Source: Clostridium collagenovorans DSM 3089 (GTDB taxonomy: Bacteria; Bacillota; Clostridia; Clostridiales; Clostridiaceae). Taken from it: a DNA stretch of 64,000 bases. The DNA is taken from positions 1-64,000 of the forward strand of contig NZ_FQXP01000012.1 in assembly GCF_900130005.1 (NCBI RefSeq), given 5' to 3'. Below are positions 1 to 9,003 of the stretch, in pieces. The notes below the pieces were generated by a model. It was not told the DNA's origin, did no database searches, and worked only from the letters and a program-made list of their open reading frames with translations. Each line of letters opens with the position of its first letter. Position 1 is the first letter of the stretch. A program made the position numbers and the translations under genes.

Positions 1-1765
1 TAATATCCTTACCTCGAATAACACCATTAATTGCAGCTGTTACAGCAGAAAAATCCTTGTAATCCTCTTTCCTTAAGTCATTGGCTTTTTCAATTACTGC
101 ATCTACTTTTGAGTAATCAGCAGGTTTTAATTGAGTATTAATTGCATTCTCGATTGCAATAGCATAACCATTAACAATATCTTGCTCGGTATAATGCTTA
201 TCACGCACAACAGCATTAATTGCATCTATTACAGCAGAAAAATTAATGTAGTTATTCATATTTATACTGTATGCTTTTCTAATTGCTTCATCTACTACTG
301 AGTAATTAGCACTCATTAGATATTCTTCATCACATTTAGAATAGCGTAATAAATTTGATGAAGAATTACATCCGCTTTCAATCACATTCATTGTATATGT
401 GCATACTAATTCATTTGATTCATTTATAATAAATGACGGTGGACATGGGAAAACCATTTGATTCTCTTTATATAATTTTTGTGAAAGAAGATCCAATTTA
501 CTTTCTTCAAAGTTAACATAGTAGAAATATATATGCTCTTTATTTATCGTTCGAATATCTCCACTTTCATCCATCCACTTTTCATCATCTATTTTCACGT
601 ATGTTTTACCGTCAATTATAATTTCACTTTGATATTCACTTGTCGTAAAAGGTTCATACTTCATTGCCGTAAGATATGTTGGGACGCCATTTTGGGATAC
701 GATTGTATACCTTGCATCACCCGTCTCAGAAACACCTCCACTCTCAACCGAGCTTAAGACATTGTTTATTGAATAAATCTTATTTTTATTATAGTAGAGT
801 AACATTGAATTATCCGACTCAATTATCGATGAATAAGAATCACCGTCTGTTAAATCAGTCACGGTATTTCCTTTATTTGTAGATATTTTGATGATGCTAT
901 CTTTATACTTTTCGGAGAAAAAAGGATAGATTTTTTTAATAACTTTATCAAACATGACATCAGAAATATGCGTGGTTTGATCTACAGATTCTTCAAACAT
1001 AGTGACTACCTCACCTTTTATTTCAGAAATAGAATAATTCGAAATATAACTACATTCTTTTGCAAAAATCATAGGTACAAGGTTTCCATTAGTAACTTCC
1101 GTATTATTTTCTGAGTAAAAAGTATTCGTTTCAGGATTATAATACATTCCTTCTATTCCATATGCATTGGTATCATTTAAAATATTATTACAAACCACCC
1201 AAGAAACAAGTATCTCATCCCCAACCTTAGTAATCCTTGGATTATATGTGCTAATATTATCTGACCCATAATAAGAAATATTAGAAATTGGAGGTTTCAT
1301 TGTTAGTGTAATCGGGTCATAAATCGAAAGACTAATTCGCATAGCACTTGCTATATCATAGCCTATTGGTGATTCAACTAATTTCATAGTTGCGTCTGTC
1401 CATGCTATTAACACTTCTTCATTTGAATACAAAAACGGCTCCATATCCCATGTACCATCTTGTTCTATTGCCATTGGTACAGCGAAACTTCTACCATCAT
1501 AAATAGAATAATATACTTCTGATAAATCGCATTTGCTTGAATCACTATTATCTATGGTAATTGCTAAAATCTCTTTCCCTTCATATTTTGAGTCTGGTAA
1601 CGCTGCAAGCTTTGCTTCACAATAAAGTGGTACATTCGATAATAAAGTTGTATGTAAAACCCCAATATTTTGTGCCATTGCCGTTTCAGAAAAAATACCT
1701 ATAAATAATGTGATAGATACAATAAATGTAATAATATTCACTTTTCTTTTTTTCTTAATGCCCAT
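1..1765 (-). CDS. Secreted repeat protein, C-terminus off the left edge
   Basis: The frame stays open for 588 codons from an ATG at 1765 and leaves the window without a stop. GGGGG at 1772-1776 lies 6 bases before this ATG; an in-frame ATG at 1771 abuts it and is less likely. The product starts with a Lys/Arg-rich n-region, a hydrophobic core and an AMA-Q signal peptidase site after residue 31, so it should be exported by Sec. I do not recognise residues 32-485, which look like a large extracellular domain. From residue 486 there are repeats of about 63 residues: unit one starts at base 310 and unit two at base 121 (ADYSKVDAVIEKAN, then DYKDFSAVTAAIN). They are of the FIVAR-like helical type seen in clostridial cell-surface proteins. 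More repeats or an anchor probably lie outside the window. Adhesion or carbohydrate binding is only a guess. Confidence 0.8.
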   Translation of the reverse strand, partial: MGIKKKRKVNIITFIVSITLFIGIFSETAMAQNIGVLHTTLLSNVPLYCEAKLAALPDSKYEGKEILAITIDNSDSSKCDLSEVYYSIYDGRSFAVPMAIEQDGTWDMEPFLYSNEEVLIAWTDATMKLVESPIGYDIASAMRISLSIYDPITLTMKPPISNISYYGSDNISTYNPRITKVGDEILVSWVVCNNILNDTNAYGIEGMYYNPETNTFYSENNTEVTNGNLVPMIFAKECSYISNYSISEIKGEVVTMFEESVDQTTHISDVMFDKVIKKIYPFFSEKYKDSIIKISTNKGNTVTDLTDGDSYSSIIESDNSMLLYYNKNKIYSINNVLSSVESGGVSETGDARYTIVSQNGVPTYLTAMKYEPFTTSEYQSEIIIDGKTYVKIDDEKWMDESGDIRTINKEHIYFYYVNFEESKLDLLSQKLYKENQMVFPCPPSFIINESNELVCTYTMNVIESGCNSSSNLLRYSKCDEEYLMSANYSVVDEAIRKAYSINMNNYINFSAVIDAINAVVRDKHYTEQDIVNGYAIAIENAINTQLKPADYSKVDAVIEKANDLRKEDYKDFSAVTAAINGVIRGKDI

Positions 1766-2198
1766 AATCATCCCCCATACTTGATTTAACACTACACTTC
1801 AAAATTTATAATATAATCCTATATTTTGTTCTTATTTGAATATTATAACTTAAAATACTGTAATAGTAAATGTAATGAAGATTGTTTATTAGAATAAATA
1901 TTCTTAGTATTCATATTTATATTTGCAGCTACTCATACAGCAAATTTGCAAGGCGCTCTTGTGATATTAGACTATATAAGTTAAATTGTGTGTAATATAA
2001 TTTTACATATATAGATTTTATAACATAACCAAATCTCATTATTTATGAGCTTATAGCAATATCTTGAACATATTGCTATCTTAACTAAAGATTATTTTTA
2101 TTACTTTATAGTACAACCAAAACCCATGTTGGGAACACATAAAAAAAGCCCCTGAGAAGTATGATCCTCTCAAAGACTTAATCTTAAAATAAAATATA
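1766..2198. other. Intergenic region between the repeat protein and lysS
   Basis: No gene seen. It must hold the promoter of the secreted repeat protein. A perfect 10-base inverted repeat (ATAGCAATAT at 2053-2062, ATATTGCTAT at 2070-2079, 7-base loop) has no T-run on either side, so it is not a classic terminator. The lysS terminator occupies 2141-2177. Confidence 0.5.
2141..2177 (-). terminator. Rho-independent terminator of the lysS operon
   Basis: On the minus strand GTCTTTGAGA (2168-2177) pairs with TCTCAGGGGC (2148-2157), including G-U pairs, and is followed by seven T (2141-2147). It lies about 20 bases after the lysS stop. Confidence 0.85.
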
Positions 2199-3725
2199 TT
2201 ATTTTTCTGGTTTCATTGTTGGGAATAAAAGTACGTCTCTAATTGATGTAGAATCAGTTAAGAACATTACTACTCTATCTATTCCTATACCTAATCCACC
2301 TGTTGGAGGCATACCAATTTCAAGTGCATATAAGAAGTCTTCATCAAGTACAAATGCTTCATCATCACCTAATTCTCTTTCTCTTAATTGTTGCATGAAT
2401 CTCTCTCTTTGAACAACAGGATCATTTAACTCAGAGTAAGCATTACAGATTTCTCTACCATAGATAAATCCTTCAAATCTTTCAGTGAATGCTGGATCAT
2501 CCTTTTTCTTTTTACTTAATGGAGAGATTTCAACTGGGTAATCGCAAACAAATGTAGGTTGAATCATTTTGTCTTCAGCATATTCTTCAAACATAGCATT
2601 TAATACGTCTGCTTTACTACAGTCAGCTAAATCTTTCTTAAATTCTAAGTGTCTTTCTTTAGCTATTACTCTAGCTTCTTCTTCTGTAATTGTATTAAAG
2701 TCAACACCTGAATATTCTTTAACAGCGTCAACCATAGTGATTCTTCTCCATGGTGGTGTAAAGTCTATTTCAGTTCCTTGATAATTAACTTTCATTGTAC
2801 CAAGTACTTGTTGAGCAACAGAAGAAATCATATCCTCAGTTATTTTCATCATGTCATTGTAATCAGCATAAGCTTTGTATATTTCAATCATAGTAAACTC
2901 TGGGTTATGTCTTACGTCGATACCTTCATTTCTGAAGTTCTTTCCTAAGTCATATACTTTATCAAACCCAGCAACTATTAATCTTTTTAAGTATAACTCT
3001 GTAGCTATTCTTAAATACATATCTATATCTAAAGCATTATGGTGAGTGATAAATGGTCTTGCAGCAGCACCACCAGCTATTGGTGATAGGATTGGTGTTT
3101 CAGCTTCCATATATCCTCTAGTATCTAAGTACTCTCTAATTCCTCTGATTATAGCTGTTCTCTTCATTAATGTATCCCTAACTTCTGGATTCATTATAAC
3201 ATCTACTTCTCTATGTCTATATCTTAAATCTGGATCTTTTAACCCGTGCCATTTTTCTGGTAATGGTCTTAATGACTTACAAGCTAATACGAAATCTGTT
3301 ACTGATACAGATATCTCTCCTCTTTTAGTCATGAACACAGTACCAGTAACACCGATGATGTCACCAATATTTAAAGTTTTGAACTCTTTTAATTTATCTT
3401 CGCCAACTTCATTTAATTTGATATATAATTGGATTTTACCCTCTTTGTCATGAAGATCTGAGAATCCAGCTTTACCTTGAACTCTCTTAGACATTAATCT
3501 ACCAGCTACAGTAACTTCTTTACCTTCAAACTCTTCAAAGTTATCTTTGATTTCTTTTGAATAGTTAGTTACCCCTACTTTGTAAACCTCAAATGGGTCT
3601 TTTCCTTGTGATTGTAATTCTTCAAGTTTTTGTCTTCTTTGAAGCATTTGTTCATTTAATTCTTCTTTAGTAGCTTCAACGTTCTCATTTAACTCTTCTG
3701 GAGTTAATTGTCTTTCATCTGACAT
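2199..3725 (-). CDS. lysS: Lysyl-tRNA synthetase, class II
   Basis: Charges tRNA-Lys with lysine in the cytoplasm. An OB-fold anticodon-binding domain (about residues 60-170) precedes the class II catalytic core. Motif 2 is visible as KNFRNEGIDVRHNPEFTMIE and motif 3 as GLGIGIDRVVMFL near the C-terminus. At 508 residues it is the usual bacterial length. The start is ATG at 3725, 7 bases after AGGAGG; an upstream in-frame TTG at 3728 is not needed. It is the last gene of a minus-strand run coaX-dusB-greA-lysS, 52 bases after greA and followed by a strong terminator. Identification is secure. Confidence 0.97.
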   Translation of the reverse strand: MSDERQLTPEELNENVEATKEELNEQMLQRRQKLEELQSQGKDPFEVYKVGVTNYSKEIKDNFEEFEGKEVTVAGRLMSKRVQGKAGFSDLHDKEGKIQLYIKLNEVGEDKLKEFKTLNIGDIIGVTGTVFMTKRGEISVSVTDFVLACKSLRPLPEKWHGLKDPDLRYRHREVDVIMNPEVRDTLMKRTAIIRGIREYLDTRGYMEAETPILSPIAGGAAARPFITHHNALDIDMYLRIATELYLKRLIVAGFDKVYDLGKNFRNEGIDVRHNPEFTMIEIYKAYADYNDMMKITEDMISSVAQQVLGTMKVNYQGTEIDFTPPWRRITMVDAVKEYSGVDFNTITEEEARVIAKERHLEFKKDLADCSKADVLNAMFEEYAEDKMIQPTFVCDYPVEISPLSKKKKDDPAFTERFEGFIYGREICNAYSELNDPVVQRERFMQQLRERELGDDEAFVLDEDFLYALEIGMPPTGGLGIGIDRVVMFLTDSTSIRDVLLFPTMKPEK

Positions 3726-3777
3726 CAAAATTCCTCCTTACTTTATATCCATAACTCTAACTTAAGTATATAATTTA

Positions 3778-4257
3778 TTATCTTTTTATTTCTAAAACTT
3801 CGTATTTTGAAATACCATCAGGAATTACAACTTCAATTATATCCCCAACTTTTTTACCAACTAAAGCACTACCTACTGGTGATTCGTTTGATATCTTATC
3901 ATTTTCTGGTTCTGCTTCTGCTGAACCAACGATTTTATACTCAACTATTTCATCAAAGTCATAATCTTTAACCTTAACTATAGTTCCAATATTTACGATA
4001 TCACTTTGAATATCTGATTCATCTACAACTTCAGCATTTCTTAACATGTTTTCTAATTGAGTTATTCTTCCCTCAACGAAACCTTGTTCATTTTTAGCTT
4101 CATCATATTCAGCATTCTCACTTAAATCTCCGAAAGAAAGAGCAACTTTAATCTTCTCAGTTATTTCTCTTCTCTTAACAGTTTTAAGGAAATCTAATTC
4201 ATCTTCTAATTTCTTTATTCCATCAGCTGTCATTAAATACTTTTTAGCTTCATTCAT
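3778..4257 (-). CDS. greA: Transcription elongation factor GreA
   Basis: Binds in the RNA polymerase secondary channel and stimulates cleavage of backtracked transcripts. The 159 residues match the family length: an N-terminal antiparallel coiled coil (about 1-75) with the acidic tip LSFGDLSENAEYDEAK carrying the Asp/Glu pair, then a C-terminal FKBP-like domain ending in PDGISKYEVLEIKR. The start ATG at 4257 follows a GAAGGGGAG Shine-Dalgarno. It sits between dusB (107 bases upstream) and lysS, the usual clostridial arrangement, and probably shares their transcript. Confidence 0.96.
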   Translation of the reverse strand: MNEAKKYLMTADGIKKLEDELDFLKTVKRREITEKIKVALSFGDLSENAEYDEAKNEQGFVEGRITQLENMLRNAEVVDESDIQSDIVNIGTIVKVKDYDFDEIVEYKIVGSAEAEPENDKISNESPVGSALVGKKVGDIIEVVIPDGISKYEVLEIKR

Positions 4258-4364
4258 TACTATACTCCCCTTCGCCTTCTATTTTCAATATTTTTTCCAT
4301 ATTCTGTATAAATCATTTAAACAATTATAAACCAGTAATATAAAATTGTCAACGAATATAAAAC

Positions 4365-5330
4365 CTATAATTTTTCCTTATATTCATTAAGAGCTTCTAT
4401 CACTCTATTATAATCATTTTCAGTGTTTACCGCATTTTTTAGTTCTGTACAATTAAGCATTCCTTTTACATAACAAGCTATATGCTTTCTCATTTCTCTA
4501 ACAGCCTTATACTCTGTATGATATTTTAAAGCTAACTCATAATGCTTTATACACATATCAATTTTTTCTTTATCAGAGGGATAAGTTACTTCTTCCCCCC
4601 TCAAGGCTTCATTAATCTGATTAAACAACCATGGGTTTCCCATAGAACCTCTCGCAATTAATATTCCATCACAATTAGTTTCTTCAGTAATCCTTATGGC
4701 ATCCTGTGCTGTAAATACATCTCCATTCCCTAAAACTGGAATAGATACTGATTCCTTTACCTTTTTAATTATATCCCAATCTGCCTTACCTTCATACATT
4801 TGCTCTCTAGTTCTTCCATGTACTGCAACACAATCTACACCAGCATCTTCTAATGCCTTTGCAAATTCAACTGCAGTAGCTGCATCCCTTTCGAAACCTT
4901 TTCTGAATTTAACTGTAACAGGTTTATTAGTTACTTTTTTTATTTCTCTAACAATTTCTGCTGCAAGCTTAGAATTTTTCATTAAGGCTGACCCCTCACC
5001 GTTTTTTACTATCTTAGGTACAGGGCATCCCATATTTATATCAATAATACAAATATCATCATTATTATTAAAGTAATCTTCACATACCTTTGACATTATG
5101 TATGGATCATTCCCAAAAATCTGAACCGCAGCTGGTTTAGCTTTATCTGATACCATCATTAAGGCCTCTGTATTTTCACTGCCATAATATAGTCCCTTTG
5201 CACTAACCATCTCTGTATATATAAGCCCACATCCTTGCTCCATGCAAATCTCTCTAAAGGCCACATCTGTTACTCCAGCCATTGGTGCAAGGAAAACATT
5301 ATTCTCAAAATTTAAATTTCCTATTTTCAT
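4365..5330 (-). CDS. dusB: tRNA-dihydrouridine synthase, DusB type
   Basis: FMN-dependent enzyme that reduces uridines in the tRNA D-loop to dihydrouridine. A TIM-barrel with LAPMAGVTDVAFREICMEQG at the N-terminus, the active-site region DINMGCPVPKIVKNGEGSAL containing the catalytic Cys, then AVHGRTREQMYEGKADW and NGDVF for FMN phosphate contact. The 321 residues fit the family. Start ATG 5330 has AGGTG upstream. The gene starts 11 bases after the coaX stop, so the two are almost certainly cotranscribed. Which uridines are modified cannot be told from sequence; the DusB name rests on overall resemblance and gene order. Confidence 0.93.
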   Translation of the reverse strand: MKIGNLNFENNVFLAPMAGVTDVAFREICMEQGCGLIYTEMVSAKGLYYGSENTEALMMVSDKAKPAAVQIFGNDPYIMSKVCEDYFNNNDDICIIDINMGCPVPKIVKNGEGSALMKNSKLAAEIVREIKKVTNKPVTVKFRKGFERDAATAVEFAKALEDAGVDCVAVHGRTREQMYEGKADWDIIKKVKESVSIPVLGNGDVFTAQDAIRITEETNCDGILIARGSMGNPWLFNQINEALRGEEVTYPSDKEKIDMCIKHYELALKYHTEYKAVREMRKHIACYVKGMLNCTELKNAVNTENDYNRVIEALNEYKEKL

Positions 5331-5341
5331 ATTTACACCTA

Positions 5342-6118
5342 TTATCTATTCTTCTCATATATAACTCTTAGACCTTCTAAAGTTAAATATGAATCTACCT
5401 TTTGTATAGTCTTAGATTCCTTTGCCATTAAATTAGCTAAACCACCTGTAGCTATTACTAGTGGTTCTTCATTATCTACCTCAGCCATCTCTTGCTTAAT
5501 CTTAGCTACTATATAATCTACTTGACCAACATAACCATATATTATGCCCGCTTGCATACTTGAAGCAGTGTTTTTACATATAACAGTACTTGGCTTTATA
5601 AGCTTCACCTCTGGTAGTTTTGCAGTCTTTTCAAATAGTGCTTGAGCTGATATCTTTATACCTGGGCAGATAGTTCCACCTAAGTAATCTCCATTTTTAG
5701 TTACAGCACAAAATGTTGTTGCTGTACCAAAATCTATTATAATTAAAGCTCTTTTATAAGTATTGTAAGCTGCCACAGCATTTACAATTCTGTCAGCTCC
5801 AACTTCCTTTGGATTATCATATTTTATATTAACACCTGTTTTAACACCAGGCCCGACAATCATTGGATGAATACCAAAGTATTTTCTCACCATGTGTTCT
5901 AAAGAATACATAACATTAGGTACAACTGAGGAGATTATTACTCCCTCTACCTCTTTTAAATCAAATCCCTTATACTGAAAAAGCTGTAAAACTTGTATTC
6001 CGTACTCATCAGAAGACTTCTTAGAATCCGTCGACAGTCTCCAATCTGATATAAGCTTTTCATCTTTATAAAGGCCTAGTACAATGTTAGTATTTCCTAC
6101 ATCCAATACTAAAATCAT
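5342..6118 (-). CDS. coaX: Type III pantothenate kinase
   Basis: Phosphorylates pantothenate, the first step of coenzyme A synthesis, using the type III ASKHA fold that is insensitive to CoA feedback. The N-terminal phosphate loop MILVLDVGNTNIVLGLY and the second motif IDFGTATTFCAVT are visible, with GPGVKTGVNIKYDNPKEVG between. At 258 residues it is full length. ATG 6118 follows a GAGGCGG Shine-Dalgarno. It heads the coaX-dusB-greA-lysS run. A hairpin with a T-rich tail at 6143-6170 lies in its leader and could attenuate expression. In B. subtilis coaX likewise follows ftsH; here fhs has been placed between them. Confidence 0.96.
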   Translation of the reverse strand: MILVLDVGNTNIVLGLYKDEKLISDWRLSTDSKKSSDEYGIQVLQLFQYKGFDLKEVEGVIISSVVPNVMYSLEHMVRKYFGIHPMIVGPGVKTGVNIKYDNPKEVGADRIVNAVAAYNTYKRALIIIDFGTATTFCAVTKNGDYLGGTICPGIKISAQALFEKTAKLPEVKLIKPSTVICKNTASSMQAGIIYGYVGQVDYIVAKIKQEMAEVDNEEPLVIATGGLANLMAKESKTIQKVDSYLTLEGLRVIYEKNR

Positions 6119-6140
6119 TTAAATTCACCGCCTCACAGGT

Positions 6141-6170
6141 CATAAAATAAAAGCAGCTTGCAAGCTGCCT
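6141..6170 (-). terminator. Terminator-like hairpin in the coaX leader
   Basis: A perfect 16-base palindrome GCAGCTTGCAAGCTGC (6153-6168), extended by one G-U and one A-U pair, is followed on the minus strand by TTTTATTTTATG. It ends only about 20 bases before the coaX start codon. fhs already has its own terminator 620 bases further upstream, so this one may act as an attenuator for coaX. No alternative antiterminator or ligand site was recognised. Confidence 0.5.
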
Positions 6171-6789
6171 TACTCTCATTAGTCTAAGTTACTTAAAATT
6201 AATCAATACTTTAATTTTAACAACTTCACTTTATTTGTCAAGCACTTATATGGTTAATTGTCAAGTGCCTATGCTTAGTTAGAAGTTATAATATTACATC
6301 AATTATGTTATTAAGCTCATTCTAAAGACCTAAATTCTCTAAATATCATTTAACATTAATATATTTTTACATTTATTAGTTAACTTTATTCCTTCATAAA
6401 TAAAAAAACTTATTTTTTTATGAGTTATCAATAAAAACTTACTTTAGCCTAAAGCTTTGATATTTTATCAATGATTATATTACCAAAATAATATTAGATT
6501 TTTTCACTATACCATAGTTATTTAGCTTTAGTATTTTATAATAACGCACCATTTAATCTTGTTAATTCACTATAAGGTATATTGGAAGAAAATATCTTCA
6601 TTATACTTAGAGATAATAGTCATTATAGAATAACTATTAAGATAAATGTAGAGTATTAACTAAAATTTATATATACTAATTTAGTTTTAACAATTTACTA
6701 TAACACATTAATTTAGTTTTGGCTTCTTAATACTTTATAATAAAGCTACTCTAATCCTATTTAATATACTTAACTTCAACTACTTTAAT
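6171..6789. other. AT-rich intergenic region upstream of coaX
   Basis: About 620 bases without a convincing gene, tRNA or riboswitch. It holds AT-rich imperfect inverted repeats such as the one around 6395-6422. The coaX promoter should lie here, but no single -35/-10 pair stands out. Confidence 0.4.
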
Positions 6790-6826
6790 CGAAAATCAAA
6801 GGGTTGCAGAATTATCTCTACAACCC
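6790..6826 (-). terminator. Terminator of fhs
   Basis: On the minus strand GGGTTGTAGA (6817-6826) pairs with TCTGCAACCC (6801-6810), with one G-U pair and a 6-base loop, and is followed by TTTGATTTTC. Confidence 0.85.
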
Positions 6827-6862
6827 TCAATTAATTTTTACATTCTATAATCAGAATTTATA

Positions 6863-8533
6863 TTAGAATAATCCTACGATTGTTCCATCTTCTAATATAT
6901 CCATCTTATTAGCAGCAGGTACCTTTGGAAGTCCTGGCATAGTCATTATGCTTCCTGTTAATACAACTATAAATCCTGCACCATTAGAAAGCTTAACCTC
7001 TCTAACACTAACTCTAAATCCTGTTGGTCTACCTATTAAAGCACCATTATCAGAAAGAGAATTTTGAGTTTTAGCTACACATATTGGCAACTTATCAAGA
7101 CCTAATTTTTCAATTTCTCTTATTTGATTTAAAGCAACTTTATCAAAATCTACTCCATCAGCACCATAGATTTCTTTAGCAATAGAGTTTATTTTTTCTT
7201 CTATTGCTAATTTTTCATCGTATAATACCTTAAAGTCACTTTCTTTCTTTTCTATAATGTCTATCACCTTATGTGCTAAGTCAATTCCACCGTCTCCACC
7301 TTTAGCCCAAACATCTGTTAAAGCAACTTCAACATCTAATGACTTACAGAAGTCTTCAATGAATTTGAATTCTTCTTCTGAATCACTTACAAATCTATTT
7401 ATAGCAACTACTGGTTTAACACCAAATTTCTTTACATTTTCTATATGCTTTTCTAAGTTTACAATACCCTTAGCTAAAGCTTCAACATTAGGAGTATTTA
7501 AATCCTCTTTCTTAACTCCACCGTGATGTTTTAAAGCTCTAACTGTTGCAACTATTACTACACACTCAGGCTTTAACTCTCCATATCTACACTTAATGTC
7601 AAAGAACTTCTCAGCCCCTAAATCTGCTCCAAATCCAGCTTCTGTTACAGCATAATCTGAAAGCTTTAATCCCATATTAGTAGCAATTAAACTGTTACAT
7701 CCGTGAGCTATATTAGCAAATGGACCACCGTGAACTATAGCAGGTGTATTTTCTAAAGTTTGTACTAGGTTAGGTTTTATAGCATCCTTCATTAATAGTG
7801 CCATAGCTCCATTGACACCTAGCTCTTTACAGTATACAGGTTCCCCATCTAAGTTATATCCTATAAGAATTCTACCCATTCTTTCTTTTAGATCCATTAA
7901 GTCTTTAGATAAACATAAGATAGCCATAATTTCTGAAGCAACAGTAATCATAAATCCATCTTCTCTTAAGAATCCGTTAGCTTTACCACCCATACCAACT
8001 ACAACATCTCTAAGAGCTCTATCATTCATATCCATTACTCTTTTAAAGCTTATCTTTCTTGAATCAATTCTTAAAGGATTTCCTTGGTGAATGTGATTGT
8101 CTATAGCTGCTGATAATAAATTATTAGCTGCAGTTATAGCATGCATATCTCCTGTGAAGTGTAAATTTATATCTTCCATTGGAACAACTTGAGCATATCC
8201 GCCACCAGCTGCTCCACCTTTAATACCGAAAACTGGTCCTAAAGAAGGTTCTCTTAAAACTGCAACAGAGTTCTTACCAATCTTGTTTAAAGCTTGGCTT
8301 AAACCTATTGTTACAGTTGATTTACCTTCTCCAGCTGGAGTTGGATTTATCGCTGTAACTAAAATAAGATGTCCATTATTTTTTTCACTATTTTTACTTA
8401 AAACATCTAAAGAAATCTTACATTTATATTTACCATATAAGTCAATGTCATCTTCGCTTAATCCTAATTTCTCTGCAACTAATCTTACATGTTGCATTTG
8501 AGCCTCTTGAGCTATTTGAATATCACTTTTCAT
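6863..8533 (-). CDS. fhs: Formate--tetrahydrofolate ligase
   Basis: Joins formate to tetrahydrofolate with ATP to make 10-formyl-THF, feeding purine synthesis and one-carbon metabolism in anaerobes. The ATP site TAINPTPAGEGKSTVTIGL and FGIKGGAAGGGYAQVVPMED are typical of the family. I start it at ATG 8533, which has GGGAGAG 8 bases upstream; this gives 556 residues, the usual length. A GTG three codons earlier overlaps the ribosome-binding site. It stands alone between terminators, as an insertion in the otherwise conserved ftsH-coaX order. The leader contains a hairpin (8593-8616). Confidence 0.97.
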   Translation of the reverse strand: MKSDIQIAQEAQMQHVRLVAEKLGLSEDDIDLYGKYKCKISLDVLSKNSEKNNGHLILVTAINPTPAGEGKSTVTIGLSQALNKIGKNSVAVLREPSLGPVFGIKGGAAGGGYAQVVPMEDINLHFTGDMHAITAANNLLSAAIDNHIHQGNPLRIDSRKISFKRVMDMNDRALRDVVVGMGGKANGFLREDGFMITVASEIMAILCLSKDLMDLKERMGRILIGYNLDGEPVYCKELGVNGAMALLMKDAIKPNLVQTLENTPAIVHGGPFANIAHGCNSLIATNMGLKLSDYAVTEAGFGADLGAEKFFDIKCRYGELKPECVVIVATVRALKHHGGVKKEDLNTPNVEALAKGIVNLEKHIENVKKFGVKPVVAINRFVSDSEEEFKFIEDFCKSLDVEVALTDVWAKGGDGGIDLAHKVIDIIEKKESDFKVLYDEKLAIEEKINSIAKEIYGADGVDFDKVALNQIREIEKLGLDKLPICVAKTQNSLSDNGALIGRPTGFRVSVREVKLSNGAGFIVVLTGSIMTMPGLPKVPAANKMDILEDGTIVGLF

Positions 8534-8970
8534 ATTTAACACTCTCCCTAAAACAAATAATAGTTTGAACCTTTATAAGTGCTTACTACCAAAGTCTATA
8601 CTTTAAAACATAGACTCACTTTCCTTATGTTCTTTAATAAAAACATCTCTATACTTAATACTTTTAATTTTCACTTTAACGTCACTACTAAAGTAGCCAT
8701 GTTTATATTATAATACTTTAAAATAGTAAAAGCTATATATAAATCTTAATTTTACGAAAATTTTTATAATTATTGCGTTTTTTATATGTGTATATTCTTG
8801 ATTTATATTGTTAAGCTCTCTTAAAATTAGAGTTAAGTTGCTTTTCCTATGTTTTTTTAAGTTAATTTCCGAACATTGTCTTGTTTTCTCAATGTTATAC
8901 TTCTTATTTCCCAGACAATATATATAACTTTAGTAATTTCTTTAAGCCTCATTCTATTCTTTCATTGTAT
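8534..8970. other. Promoter and leader region of fhs
   Basis: A good -10 (TATAAT, 8707-8712, minus strand) would give a leader of roughly 165 bases. The leader contains a 7-base-pair hairpin (AGTCTAT 8610-8616, ATAGACT 8593-8599). Upstream of the -10, at about 8752-8780, an imperfect inverted pair of CG-centred boxes (ACGAAAAT, ATTGCGTT) weakly resembles the PurR-type site upstream of purR. No THF riboswitch or T-box was recognised. Confidence 0.35.
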
Positions 8971-9001
8971 AAGAAAAAGGTGGGATATTATCCCACCCTT
9001 T
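8971..9001 (-). terminator. Terminator of ftsH
   Basis: AGGGTGGGAT / ATCCCACCTT hairpin with a 3-base loop, followed on the minus strand by TTTCTTAT. It begins directly after the ftsH stop codon. Confidence 0.88.
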
Positions 9002-9003
9002 AA

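Noticed and set aside
8534..8720. Possible riboswitch in the fhs leader
   Set aside because: One small hairpin only; no THF or other known aptamer core could be recognised.
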